Part shown: piece after piece, positions 17,393-26,940 of the stretch
Position numbering within the stretch: position 1 is the stretch's first letter
Layout of the letters: every line of letters starts with the position of its first letter
NCBI RefSeq assembly: GCF_001045675.1
Contig: NZ_LEKT01000002.1
Span: forward strand, 90,299-154,298
Origin: Megasphaera cerevisiae DSM 20462
Lineage (GTDB): Bacteria; Bacillota; Negativicutes; Veillonellales; Megasphaeraceae
Length of the DNA stretch: 64,000 nt
Direction: 5' to 3'
Translations under genes and position numbers: made by a program
The notes under the pieces: generated by a model
What the model saw: only the letters and a program-made list of their open reading frames with translations
Databases searched by the model: none
Told to the model about the DNA's origin: nothing

Positions 17393-18158
17393 GGCCAATC
17401 ACCTCTCTCGCCAGTTTTTTATAGACCTCTGTCCCCTTTGAATGAGGATCATATACTGTAATCGGTTCACCGTGACTGGGCGCTTCTCCCAGACGTACAT
17501 TACGGGGAATAATAGTATGAAAAACCTGTCCGCTAAAATACTTTTTGACTTCTTCCGTTACCTGAATTGACAAATTAGTTCTGCCATCATACATTGTCAT
17601 TAAAAGTCCCAGAAGGCGCAGCTTATCATTCAGATTAGTCCGTACCATTTCAACAGTCTGCATCAGTTGTGCCAGCCCCTCCAGTGCGTAAAACTCACAC
17701 TGCACGGGAATGAGTACAGAGTCAGCTGCTGCCAGTGCATTAATCGTCAACAGTCCCAGCGAAGGCGGGCAGTCGATGACTATATAATCATAGGGCTTTT
17801 TCATTTCCCCCAGGTGCTGCTCCAGAGCTGCTTTCAAAACATATTCCCTGCGGTCCATGTTTACTAATTCTACGGCTGCGCCGGCCACATCCATTGTCGC
17901 CGGAACGACAAACAGTTTTTTAACCGCTGTATGCTGTACTACGGCATCCATAGGAACCTGTTCAATCAGGCAGTCATACAAATTTTTTTTCAGGCTTTCC
18001 TTATCGATCCCTATACCGCTCGTGGCATTGCCCTGCGGGTCCAGATCGACAAGCAGTGTCCGTTTTCCCTTGTCAGCAAGACATGCACTCAAATTTACAG
18101 TCGTCGTCGTCTTTCCGACCCCGCCTTTTTGGTTCGTTACGGCAATGATATGTGCCAA
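17382..18158 (-). CDS. parA: Chromosome-partitioning ATPase ParA (Soj)
   Basis: Walker-type ATPase that drives origin segregation with ParB. 258 residues from a TTG at 18158 giving AHIIAVTNQKGG; GTG starts one and three codons upstream are alternatives because the AGGTGG ribosome site sits close. The deviant Walker A KGGVGKTTTTVNL is complete, followed by LLVDLDPQGNATSG and VIDCPPSLG. No N-terminal DNA-binding extension, so it is the small chromosomal Soj type. Confidence 0.95.
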   Translation of the reverse strand: MAHIIAVTNQKGGVGKTTTTVNLSACLADKGKRTLLVDLDPQGNATSGIGIDKESLKKNLYDCLIEQVPMDAVVQHTAVKKLFVVPATMDVAGAAVELVNMDRREYVLKAALEQHLGEMKKPYDYIVIDCPPSLGLLTINALAAADSVLIPVQCEFYALEGLAQLMQTVEMVRTNLNDKLRLLGLLMTMYDGRTNLSIQVTEEVKKYFSGQVFHTIIPRNVRLGEAPSHGEPITVYDPHSKGTEVYKKLAREVIGRVG

Positions 18159-18333
18159 CACATCCACCTCATTTCATTATAATTTATTTTAAGTCTATGT
18201 TATAGTATAGCATAGTCAGTAGCACCTAGCCAGTATAAAACACAAAGTCAACCTGGTAAATATAGATTCAGTTGCGATGCATCATATGATATAATAAGAA
18301 GCATATTTATCCATACAGAAAGGAAGTCTTACT

Positions 18334-18996
18334 ATGCCATTACTAGATATTGATTTACAAGAAATCAATCCCGTTGCCGTAAAAGAATATGCCGAACAAC
18401 GCGGCGGTACCAACATAGACCAAGAGCAAATTGCCGACGCTTGTCAGATAGTGCGTCAGCAGGCCCATCCTCAGGGAATATTTCATCAATGCTTTTATGA
18501 CAGCACCTCTCACTCTGTTCTCTGCGATACGCCATTTACCATTAAAGGGCATCAGATTTGTACCCATCTGGAAGCAGCAAGTATCGTTCTCGTTATGGCT
18601 GTTACGCTGGGTACGGCGATTGAAGAGAAAATAGACAAGCTTTTTCTGGCAAAAGAATTTGCGGCAGGCTTGACCCTTGATTCGGCAGCCGCTGTTGCCA
18701 CACAACAGATAGCGGATGATCTGACGCAGCATATCAACAACGTATCCAAGACCAAAGGGTATACAGTCACATGGCGTTTTAGTCCGGGATCCGGAGACTG
18801 GCCTGCAGGACAGCAAAAAGATCTGGCCAGGGCCGTCCATGCTGAAAAGATAGGCATTTCTTTTTCTCACAGCGGCATGCTGGTACCACGAAAATCTATC
18901 CTTGCCCTGCTGGGACTGCAATATACGGGAACCGGTTGTTCAGATGGAGCCTGCGCCTGCTGCACTATGGCCGGTCATTGCAGCGGGGAAGAATAA
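18334..18996 (+). CDS. Standalone cobalamin-dependent methionine synthase activation-domain protein
   Basis: A 220-residue protein resembling the C-terminal S-adenosylmethionine-binding reactivation domain of MetH, which in the full enzyme restores oxidised cobalamin. The hallmark RFSPGSGDWP is present near residues 150-160, as is the Cys-rich tail CSDGACACC (roughly 205-215). No catalytic MetH modules are attached or adjacent, so a split methionine synthase or another corrinoid protein as partner is inferred. AAGGAAG precedes the ATG. The other purine/one-carbon genes nearby are only suggestive. Confidence 0.78.
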   Translation: MPLLDIDLQEINPVAVKEYAEQRGGTNIDQEQIADACQIVRQQAHPQGIFHQCFYDSTSHSVLCDTPFTIKGHQICTHLEAASIVLVMAVTLGTAIEEKIDKLFLAKEFAAGLTLDSAAAVATQQIADDLTQHINNVSKTKGYTVTWRFSPGSGDWPAGQQKDLARAVHAEKIGISFSHSGMLVPRKSILALLGLQYTGTGCSDGACACCTMAGHCSGEE

Positions 18997-19032
18997 CGTT
19001 TACGCACAAACTACAACCAGAATGTACTATAT

Positions 19033-19098
19033 ACCATAACAGATATGCGACGGGCAGGCCTTGTGAAAAAGGCCTGCCCGTCGCATATCTGTTATGGT
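19033..19098. terminator. Long perfect hairpin, probable bidirectional terminator
   Basis: Perfect 30-bp arms (19033-19062, 19069-19098) around the loop GTGAAA lie between the convergent ends of the MetH-activation gene and purA. The stem is much longer than typical, and there is no clean T-run on either side. It may work as a terminator or as an RNA end-stabilising structure. Confidence 0.6.
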
Positions 19099-19125
19099 GA
19101 GATTATAGTGAAAATCTAAAATATC

Positions 19126-20424
<1,299 letters not shown>

Positions 20425-20659
20425 TCATTAGCTTCAATTTAACAAACACTTACATTATACACGAAAACTATCTGAATTCCTATCTATATAGAAAAAAACA
20501 TATAAAAAGTGAATGCAATTTTCTCATAAAAACTCTTTTTTTGTTAATTTTTCTCTGATAATGCTTCTTTTCTTTGATTTCTGCAGACTGATTTTCCATG
20601 CGCCTTCTACTGCAGCTCATTATCATGACAAATCATTAGCTTTTTATGTTGTTTTAGTC

Positions 20660-20665
20660 TATAAT
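20660..20665 (+). promoter_or_regulatory. -10 element upstream of the OYE-family gene
   Basis: TATAAT about 51 nt before the ATG at 20716. The rest of the 306-bp intergenic stretch 20410-20715 is AT-rich and holds the divergent purA promoter region; no other structure or gene was seen in it. Confidence 0.5.
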
Positions 20666-20715
20666 GATAGAAATAAAACTTAAAATCATTTCAAATTACC
20701 AAGGAGAGATCATTC

Positions 20716-21822
20716 ATGCTATTTGATACATGTCATATCGGCGGCATCAACGCGGCCTGTCCCATCGTCCGCTCAGCAACGTTTGAAGGAATGGCCGATG
20801 AAAATGGCCGCCCAGCTGAGCGGTTGGCAAAAACATATGAAACCCTCGCTGACGGCGGCGCAGGAATTATCATTACCGGCATGATGGCTGTCAGTCCTCT
20901 GGAACCGTATCAGCACAGACAAGTTCGCATTGACACAGACAATTGCATTGCCCCGTTAGCCCGTATGGTACAGCGTGTTCATTCTCATGGCGGCAAAATC
21001 ATCGCACAGCTCGTGGTTATGGGTTCCTCCATCATGCTGCCAGAAGGAAAAAACCGCATTATCGTGAGTCCCAGCGGGGTTACAGAAGAGCTCGGTAAAA
21101 TAATCCAGGAATCACAGGCACTTACTAAAGAACAAATCAGCTCGCTTGTCGATTCGGCGGCTAGTGCTGCCCGTCGGGCCAGAGAGGCTGGATTTGATGG
21201 TGTCCAGTTTCATGGCGCGCATGGGTATCTTGCCAGCAAATTTTTATCTCCTTATTTTAATCATCGTACTGATGAATACGGTGGCATATTAGCGAACAGA
21301 GCTCGTTTTTTATTGGAATGCATTCATCTTATTCGTAAAACCGTTGGTCCCGATTATCCTGTCTGGGTAAAAATAAATTGTGCCGATTTCATGAAAGAAG
21401 GCAGTATGACGTTTGCAGACAGCCTGCAGGTCATGCAATGGCTGTCTGAAGAAAAAGTCAGTGCAATTGAAGTGAGCGGCGGCAACATGTCTTCTCTGCC
21501 GCGGCAAGGGCCCATTCGAGCCATCCGCCGTACGAAAGAGCCCATGTATTTCGCAAAATATGCCGCGCAGGCCGCATCCCTGCTGAAAGGAAAAACAGAT
21601 GTCGGCGTCGTCGGCGGCTTCCGTAATATACAGGATATCGAGCAGTGCTTAGATACGACAGACCTGGCTTTTATCTCTATGTGCCGCCCTTTTCTGCGAC
21701 AGCCTGATTTACCTCTTTTATGGAAAACCGGCAGCACAGACCCTGCGCTGTGCATTTCCTGTTCCCGCTGCTTTGGTGCTCAGGATGTGGATTGTATTTT
21801 TCATAAAAAAGAAATCAGCTGA
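20716..21822 (+). CDS. NADH:flavin oxidoreductase, old yellow enzyme family
   Basis: FMN-dependent TIM-barrel oxidoreductase of 368 residues, in the single-domain OYE branch. FDGVQFHGAHGYLASKFLSP carries the conserved substrate/FMN HGAH...L motif. Near the N-terminus NAACPIVRSATFEGMAD matches the typical start region. The C-terminal ISCSRCFG is a short Cys pair, but the large FeS/FAD half of 2,4-dienoyl-CoA or TMA reductases is absent. Substrate probably an activated alkene; not determinable. AAGGAGA precedes the ATG. Confidence 0.87.
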   Translation: MLFDTCHIGGINAACPIVRSATFEGMADENGRPAERLAKTYETLADGGAGIIITGMMAVSPLEPYQHRQVRIDTDNCIAPLARMVQRVHSHGGKIIAQLVVMGSSIMLPEGKNRIIVSPSGVTEELGKIIQESQALTKEQISSLVDSAASAARRAREAGFDGVQFHGAHGYLASKFLSPYFNHRTDEYGGILANRARFLLECIHLIRKTVGPDYPVWVKINCADFMKEGSMTFADSLQVMQWLSEEKVSAIEVSGGNMSSLPRQGPIRAIRRTKEPMYFAKYAAQAASLLKGKTDVGVVGGFRNIQDIEQCLDTTDLAFISMCRPFLRQPDLPLLWKTGSTDPALCISCSRCFGAQDVDCIFHKKEIS

Positions 21823-21943
21823 TGCTATTTATAATATATAATGAATGATAAAAAGATTATAAAAATCAAAGAATTTTGACTTTTCCCCATAAAATAAATT
21901 AAAATACAGATATAGTAGAATTTGCTGAAAAGGAGTCCCTGCC

Positions 21944-22672
21944 GTGATGGTCCTGGTTCTTTGCCTTACAATCATCTTCATGGTCATTATTACCCTGATT
22001 TGCAGTCCCTTGTTCTATGAAACAACACTGTATATCGGGTCTCCTTGTTCTTTCCGCAGCACAATTCACTGGTTTGGCCGTTTTTTTTATTATGACTGGA
22101 CCTATACGTATGGAAAGCAGCCTCACAGCAGTTCTCGTTTGGGATGGAAAAAACGGGAAATGCAGGCACCCTCCATTCAGCTAAAAACAGCGCCGGAACA
22201 ATCTTTCAAAACAGAAGATATTCTGAAAGACCTGGAAAGAGAAGACACCGGGTTATCCTATAAGGATATTAAAGATGCTGCTCCCCGCCATTCCAAACAG
22301 AGCGATTCTCACTTTTTTTGGTGGAAACCGTTGATTACCAGTCAGACATTTATTACGGCCTTTTGCATTTTTCTTGGCAGACTCCTTTATCATTCACGAA
22401 TTCGCCGTCTTTCGCTGGAGGGTACGCTGGGGCTTTCCCGTCCTCATGAAACAGGAATACTGGCAGGTGCGCTTTATGCGATTATTCCTGCAAACATACG
22501 CACTCTTCATTTTAATTTTATAGAAGAGCGATATGACTGTACCTTTCATGCAGCCGGCCATATTTATCCTGCCGCGCTGATTTTCTATACAGCTGCCTTT
22601 TTATTATCTTCGCCGGTTCGTTGTATCTTACTGCAGTGGCATAAAACAAGAAAGGAAGAGGACCATGGATAA
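21944..22672 (+). CDS. DUF2953 membrane protein (YtfI-like)
   Basis: A 242-residue protein with an N-terminal transmembrane segment (about 1-22) and a C-terminal membrane region. The middle matches no known enzyme; GTLGLSRPHETGILAG fits the DUF2953 core (GDP...TG-like). Start taken at GTG 21944 after AAAAGGAG, immediately followed by an ATG. It overlaps the next gene by 8 nt, and ytfI-ytfJ are adjacent in Bacillus in the same order, which supports the assignment. Function unknown. Confidence 0.7.
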   Translation: MMVLVLCLTIIFMVIITLICSPLFYETTLYIGSPCSFRSTIHWFGRFFYYDWTYTYGKQPHSSSRLGWKKREMQAPSIQLKTAPEQSFKTEDILKDLEREDTGLSYKDIKDAAPRHSKQSDSHFFWWKPLITSQTFITAFCIFLGRLLYHSRIRRLSLEGTLGLSRPHETGILAGALYAIIPANIRTLHFNFIEERYDCTFHAAGHIYPAALIFYTAAFLLSSPVRCILLQWHKTRKEEDHG

Positions 22673-23078
22673 TACATATATCAAAAATAATCTGGAAACT
22701 ATTTTTGAAAATTTCAAAGAAATGATTAAAGTTGAAACCGTCGTCGGTGAAGCAGTTCATATTGGCGATGCCATATTAGTACCGTTTGTAGATGTAACCT
22801 TCGGTTTTGGCTCTGGTGGTTTAAATGGCAGGGAGGAAACGGGCCGGCAAAGCGCTGGTGGTGGCGGCGGCGCCAAGATGGAACCTTCAGCCATTTTAGT
22901 CATCAAAGGAGACCGAGTAGAAATGTTCTCTATCAAAAAAGACGGTTATCAAGCTTCCTCCTTTGAAAAGCTTATTGCCATGGCACCTGAAATCATTGAA
23001 AAAATGAAAAAAGATAAGTATATTTATATTAAAGACGATGAGGAAGACTCTGCCAATACAACTACACCACACAAATAA
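22665..23078 (+). CDS. GerW/YtfJ family protein
   Basis: A 137-residue protein of the GerW (YtfJ) family, whose spore-forming members act in germination in Bacillus. The conserved TVVGEAVHIGDAILVPFVDV and a glycine-rich segment (GFGSGGLNGRE...GGGGGAKMEPSAILVIKG) are visible. Overlaps the DUF2953 gene, so the pair is probably one operon. No other sporulation gene is in the window, so a role outside spores is possible. Confidence 0.85.
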   Translation: MDNTYIKNNLETIFENFKEMIKVETVVGEAVHIGDAILVPFVDVTFGFGSGGLNGREETGRQSAGGGGGAKMEPSAILVIKGDRVEMFSIKKDGYQASSFEKLIAMAPEIIEKMKKDKYIYIKDDEEDSANTTTPHK

Positions 23079-23144
23079 TATTAATTATCAGATGCTCCAA
23101 TCATCAATATCTTTGCCATTTTTGTTACAATATTGTTACAACAG

Positions 23145-23173
23145 TTGTGTTTTTCTTTTAATTTTGATATAAT
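23145..23173 (+). promoter_or_regulatory. Predicted promoter of ompH
   Basis: TTGTGT (23145-23150), 17 nt, TATAAT (23168-23173), about 50 nt before the ompH ATG. AGGAGG follows at about 8 nt before the start codon. Confidence 0.6.
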
Positions 23174-23225
23174 ACGTAAAAGTAATAAGATTGATTATTA
23201 ACACATACATCAGGAGGAATATAAA

Positions 23226-23657
23226 ATGAAATTAAAAAAACAGTTTGCGTCTCTTGCGGTTATAGGTATGCTCAGTATAGCGGCAGCTACATCAGCATTT
23301 GCTGCCGGTGTCGGCTATGTCAATTTTGACACATTAATTTCTTCGCATAAGGATTACCCGAAGGTCAGTGCACAAATGCAGGCTGCCACCAAAAAAGCTG
23401 ACGAAGAATTCAGCAAGAAGGCTCCCAGCTTGAAAACAGATCAGGAAAAACGTGATTTAGCCAAACAGCTCAATCAGCAGATCACCGATCTGGAAAATAA
23501 ACTGGTCGTCCCTATGGAAAAAGATGTCGTACAGACGGTGGAACAGGTTCGTAAGGATAAAGGCTTGGACTGCATTGTAGTCCAGGGTTCTATCATTGCC
23601 GGTGCAGACAATGCAGTTGATGAAACGCAGGACGTTGTAAATGCTTTGAAAAAATAA
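23226..23657 (+). CDS. OmpH/Skp family periplasmic chaperone
   Basis: Periplasmic chaperone for outer-membrane proteins. 143 residues with a signal peptide (KLKKQ, hydrophobic core, AFA cleavage near residue 26), followed by GVGYVNFDTLISSHKDYPK and a predicted coiled coil (about 45-110), typical of OmpH. This is direct support for an outer membrane, as in Negativicutes. AGGAGGAAT precedes the ATG, and a strong terminator follows. Confidence 0.88.
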   Translation: MKLKKQFASLAVIGMLSIAAATSAFAAGVGYVNFDTLISSHKDYPKVSAQMQAATKKADEEFSKKAPSLKTDQEKRDLAKQLNQQITDLENKLVVPMEKDVVQTVEQVRKDKGLDCIVVQGSIIAGADNAVDETQDVVNALKK

Positions 23658-23671
23658 TTGATGTATGTATC

Positions 23672-23717
23672 AGACGATATCAAAAACGTATTTAGTTTTT
23701 GATATCGTCTTTTTTTT
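23672..23717 (+). terminator. Intrinsic terminator after ompH
   Basis: Perfect 16-bp stem AGACGATATCAAAAAC / GTTTTTGATATCGTCT with a 7-nt loop and a run of T after it. Confidence 0.92.
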
Positions 23718-23870
23718 ATCCTCTTAAAACATCGTTTAAGCGTCTTTTCTGTATGTCGGCATATGATTTATCCCGAAACTCTATCCAACGCGTTAAAACA
23801 AGTTTTACGATGTTTTTAAGATATATCTATCCTGAATATCCTCTTTTAATGAAATCTATTATTATTTCCC

Positions 23871-23924
23871 TTGACAAATACCCCACATAGGTATATGCTA
23901 TCTTCAGATACCTGAGTGGGGTAT
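23871..23924 (+). promoter_or_regulatory. Copper-responsive promoter with two CsoR-type operators
   Basis: TTGACA (23871-23876), 17 nt, TATGCT (23894-23899). ATACCCCACATAGGTAT at 23878-23894 overlaps the spacer and -10; a near-mirror copy ATACCTGAGTGGGGTAT lies at 23908-23924 over the start site. Both fit the TACC...GGTA half-site pattern of CsoR operators. Binding would block the promoter of csoR-copA until copper is bound. Confidence 0.8.
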
Positions 23925-23956
23925 TTATAAAACAATATGATATGAGGTGACTCTCC

Positions 23957-24280
23957 ATGGAAGAAAAAACAACAGAACGTTGCTGCTGTGCGGCAATAAA
24001 AATGAAACACCGTGACACAAACAGCAAAGAATATAAATGCCTTATTTCTCGCTTGAACCGTATTGAAGGTCAGGTTCGCGGCATCAAAAACATGGTGGAA
24101 ACAGACAGGTACTGCGTAGATATTTTAACTCAGGTCAGTGCCGTTCAATCTGCGCTGAACGCATTTAATAAAGAACTGCTGGCTCAGCATATCCGATCTT
24201 GTGTTGTACATGATATCCAGCAAGGCAATGACGCCGTCGTCGATGAATTAGTGTGTACACTGCAAAAATTGATGAAGTAA
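23957..24280 (+). CDS. csoR: Copper-sensing repressor, CsoR family
   Basis: Cu(I)-responsive DNA-binding repressor of the DUF156 family, 107 residues. Copper ligands are Cys53, His78 and Cys82, with the C-25-H-4-C spacing of CsoR; SRLNRIEGQVRGI is the family signature helix. The N-terminal CCCAAIKMKH adds extra cysteines, which is unusual and may tune metal or redox response. It precedes copA by 12 nt and follows two operators, so it probably autoregulates the operon. An RcnR/FrmR role is less likely given copA. Confidence 0.88.
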   Translation: MEEKTTERCCCAAIKMKHRDTNSKEYKCLISRLNRIEGQVRGIKNMVETDRYCVDILTQVSAVQSALNAFNKELLAQHIRSCVVHDIQQGNDAVVDELVCTLQKLMK

Positions 24281-24292
24281 AGGGATGATATT

Positions 24293-26866
24293 ATGAAACA
24301 TGAAAAATATGCAATTACAGGCATGAGTTGTTCTGCCTGCTCCAGCCGAGTTGAAAAGGCAGTTTCCAAACTGGATGGCATAACTAAGGCCAGTGTCAAT
24401 CTTCTGACCAACAGCATGCAGGTCGACTACAATGAAACTAAAATAACTGATACGGAAATCGTTAATGCTGTCATTGACGCCGGGTATGGGGCCTCACTGG
24501 CCGGAGGATCCGTGCTCAAAAACAGCACTGACAGCCAAACCGCTGCCGCAGATCAAGAAATTTATTCGATGAAGCATCGTCTGATTTTGTCTGTTATTTT
24601 TCTTATTCCAACGATGTACATTGCTATGCACCATATGTTTTTTATGTGGTTTGGCCTTCCGATTCCTATTTGGTTCAGTAATGTATTTCACGGACCTGAA
24701 AATGCTATTACATTTTCTTTTTCCCAATTTCTCCTTATACTGCCCATTATGTACGTAAATCGCAAATACTATATCAACGGCTTTCGTAATCTGTTCCGTG
24801 GCGCACCGAATATGGACAGTCTGGTTGGCATGGGTTCTGCCGCTTCTGCAATTTTTGGGGCTTTCGCTATTTTTCGTATTGGCTGGGGTTTGGGTCATGG
24901 AGATTTAACTCTGGTCGAAACGTATAGCTCCAATTTATATTTTGAATCAGCCGGTATGATTGTCACCTTGATTACTGTAGGAAAATACTTAGAAACACGA
25001 GCAAAAGGAAAAACCAGTGCGGCCATTGAAAAGCTGATGGATCTGGCGCCCAAACATGCCACCGTCTTACGCAGTGGCATAGAAACGATTATTCCGGTAG
25101 AAGAATTGGCTGTAGGGGATGAAATTATTGTTCGGCCGGGCGAAAGCATTCCTGCCGACGGAATGATTACGGAAGGAACGACCAGTATTGATGAAGCTGC
25201 CTTGACAGGAGAAAGCATTCCTATTGAAAAACAGACTGGCGATATGGTCACATCTGCTACAATCAATAAAACCGGCTATATTCACTTTATGGCACAGCGC
25301 GTCGGTGCTGACACCACAATCAATCAAATTATTCGACTTGTCGATGAAGCCAGCGCCAGTAAGGCACCTATTGCCAAAACAGCTGATACTATTGCCGGAA
25401 TATTTGTTCCTGCTGTTATTGTAATTGCTGTCGCTGCTACTGCAATATGGTATTTTCTATTAGGTGCCGGCATGGAATTTTCTTTTTCTATTGGCATTGC
25501 TATTTTAGTTATTTCCTGCCCCTGCGCTCTTGGATTGGCTACTCCAGTCGCGATTATGGTCGGCACGGGTAAAGGTGCCGAAAACGGAATTCTTATCAAA
25601 TCAGGAGACGCTTTGGAAACCGCTCATGCCATTGACACTGTCGTCATGGATAAGACTGGCACCATCACGGAAGGTCGCCCTCGTGTCACAGATATCAAAA
25701 CGTTCAGTAAAACAGAAGCCGAACTGCTCGCACTGGCTGCCGGCATGGAAAAAGGGAGCGAACATCCTCTTGCTGAGGCCATTATGACTTGCAGTAAAGA
25801 GCGCTTTATTACGCCGGTTTCGATAACTGATTTTCAAGCAATTTTTGGACGAGGCATTCAGGCACGCGCCAACGGAAAAACGTATTACGCCGGCAATGCT
25901 GCATTGATGAAGGATCATGGAATCGACCTTACCCAAAACACCTCACTTCTTAATGCACTGGCTGACGAAGGGAAGACTCCGCTTATCTTTGCTGATACGA
26001 CTGCCGTTATCGGCATTATTGCTGTCGCTGATGTTGAAAAAGAAAGCAGCGCTCAGGCTATTTCTGCTTTCACTCGTATGGGTATAGATGTGGTCATGCT
26101 GACAGGCGATAATGCTCGGACAGCCGAAGCGCTTCGAAAACGGCTGCATATTCCTAAAGTTATTGCCGAAGTACTTCCACAGGATAAAGAAAAACATATC
26201 GCTGCACTTCAGGCACAGGGACATACCGTCGCCATGATCGGTGATGGCATCAATGATGCTCCTGCCCTAGCCAAAGCAAATTTAGGCATGGCGATCGGGG
26301 CCGGTACAGATGTCGCTATTGAAAGCGCCGATGCGGTCTTAATGAGAAATGATCTGCTTGACGCTGTCAGTGCAGTCCGCCTTAGCAAGTCAGTTATACG
26401 AAACATTAAAGAAAATCTATTCTGGGCTTTTTTTTACAATATCATCGGCATCCCATTAGCTGCCGGTATTTTATATCCGGCTTACGGAATCAAATTAAGC
26501 CCCATGATCGGCGCGGCTGCTATGAGTCTCAGCAGTGTATGCGTCGTTATGAACGCATTGCGGCTGCGTTTTTTCAAACCTGATCACTCAGTTGGATTCG
26601 TTTCACGTGAAACACTGCGGGAAACTCCAAATACAACATTTCATCACGAAAAGGAGATTACAATGAAAACAACATTAAACATTGAAGGTATGATGTGCCA
26701 GCACTGCCAGAAACACGTCCACGATGCATTATCTAAAATGGATGGAGTAACAGACGTAACCGTCGATTTGGAAAACAAAAAAGCTGAGGTCACCATGACA
26801 AAGGATATTGATGCCAAAGATTTTGCTAAAGTTATCGCAGATGCTGGTTATGAACTGGTAAAATGA
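24293..26866 (+). CDS. copA: Copper-translocating P-type ATPase with C-terminal CopZ-like domain
   Basis: Cu(I) exporter of the inner membrane, 857 residues. It has an N-terminal HMA domain (GMSCSAC, Cys13 and Cys16), eight transmembrane segments, the CPC motif (ISCPCALGLATP), phosphorylation motif DKTGTITEG, and GDGINDAPA hinge. After the pump core a linker of about 25 residues leads to a second HMA domain (GMMCQHC, Cys802 and Cys805) similar to the CopZ chaperone, normally a separate gene. The linker DNA contains a parS-like site and a good internal start at 26663. GGGATG ribosome site at the main start. Fusion and dual product are discussed in findings. Confidence 0.94.
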   Translation: MKHEKYAITGMSCSACSSRVEKAVSKLDGITKASVNLLTNSMQVDYNETKITDTEIVNAVIDAGYGASLAGGSVLKNSTDSQTAAADQEIYSMKHRLILSVIFLIPTMYIAMHHMFFMWFGLPIPIWFSNVFHGPENAITFSFSQFLLILPIMYVNRKYYINGFRNLFRGAPNMDSLVGMGSAASAIFGAFAIFRIGWGLGHGDLTLVETYSSNLYFESAGMIVTLITVGKYLETRAKGKTSAAIEKLMDLAPKHATVLRSGIETIIPVEELAVGDEIIVRPGESIPADGMITEGTTSIDEAALTGESIPIEKQTGDMVTSATINKTGYIHFMAQRVGADTTINQIIRLVDEASASKAPIAKTADTIAGIFVPAVIVIAVAATAIWYFLLGAGMEFSFSIGIAILVISCPCALGLATPVAIMVGTGKGAENGILIKSGDALETAHAIDTVVMDKTGTITEGRPRVTDIKTFSKTEAELLALAAGMEKGSEHPLAEAIMTCSKERFITPVSITDFQAIFGRGIQARANGKTYYAGNAALMKDHGIDLTQNTSLLNALADEGKTPLIFADTTAVIGIIAVADVEKESSAQAISAFTRMGIDVVMLTGDNARTAEALRKRLHIPKVIAEVLPQDKEKHIAALQAQGHTVAMIGDGINDAPALAKANLGMAIGAGTDVAIESADAVLMRNDLLDAVSAVRLSKSVIRNIKENLFWAFFYNIIGIPLAAGILYPAYGIKLSPMIGAAAMSLSSVCVVMNALRLRFFKPDHSVGFVSRETLRETPNTTFHHEKEITMKTTLNIEGMMCQHCQKHVHDALSKMDGVTDVTVDLENKKAEVTMTKDIDAKDFAKVIADAGYELVK
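26599..26614. promoter_or_regulatory. parS-like site within copA (one mismatch)
   Basis: CGTTTCACGTGAAACA differs from the ParB/Spo0J consensus TGTTTCACGTGAAACA only at the first base. It lies in codons about 769-774 of copA, in the linker between pump and CopZ-like domain. ParB and ParA are encoded at 16.5-18.2 kb. Confidence 0.75.
26663..26866 (+). CDS. Possible internally initiated CopZ-like copper chaperone
   Basis: An ATG at 26663, in frame with copA, is preceded by AAGGAG 7 nt upstream. It would release 67 residues, MKTTLNIEGMMCQHCQKHV onward, matching the size and motif of free CopZ (metal motif MxCxxC). This could give both fused and free chaperone from one gene. Alternatively it is a remnant of an ancestral separate copZ whose frame merged with copA. 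Only the sequence pattern supports it; translation is unproven. Confidence 0.4.
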   Translation: MKTTLNIEGMMCQHCQKHVHDALSKMDGVTDVTVDLENKKAEVTMTKDIDAKDFAKVIADAGYELVK

Positions 26867-26875
26867 TATAATTAT

Positions 26876-26923
26876 AAAAAACACCTGAATCGCTGCTTTT
26901 CAGCAATCGTTCAGGTGTTTTTT
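26876..26923. terminator. Bidirectional terminator after copA
   Basis: Perfect 14-bp stem AAAAAACACCTGAA / TTCAGGTGTTTTTT with a small inner GCTG/CAGC hairpin. It serves copA from the left and, from the right, the histidine-kinase gene after the parS site. Confidence 0.9.
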
Positions 26924-26924
26924 A

Positions 26925-26940
26925 TGTTTCACGTGAAACA
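26925..26940. promoter_or_regulatory. parS site (perfect)
   Basis: TGTTTCACGTGAAACA matches the ParB/Spo0J consensus exactly and extends by one base each side as a palindrome. It lies between the copA terminator and the kinase stop codon, about 21.7 kb left of dnaA. Confidence 0.95.

Noticed and set aside
16811..17461. Plus-strand 216-codon frame over parB/parA
   Set aside because: Antisense to parAB and unrelated to any family.
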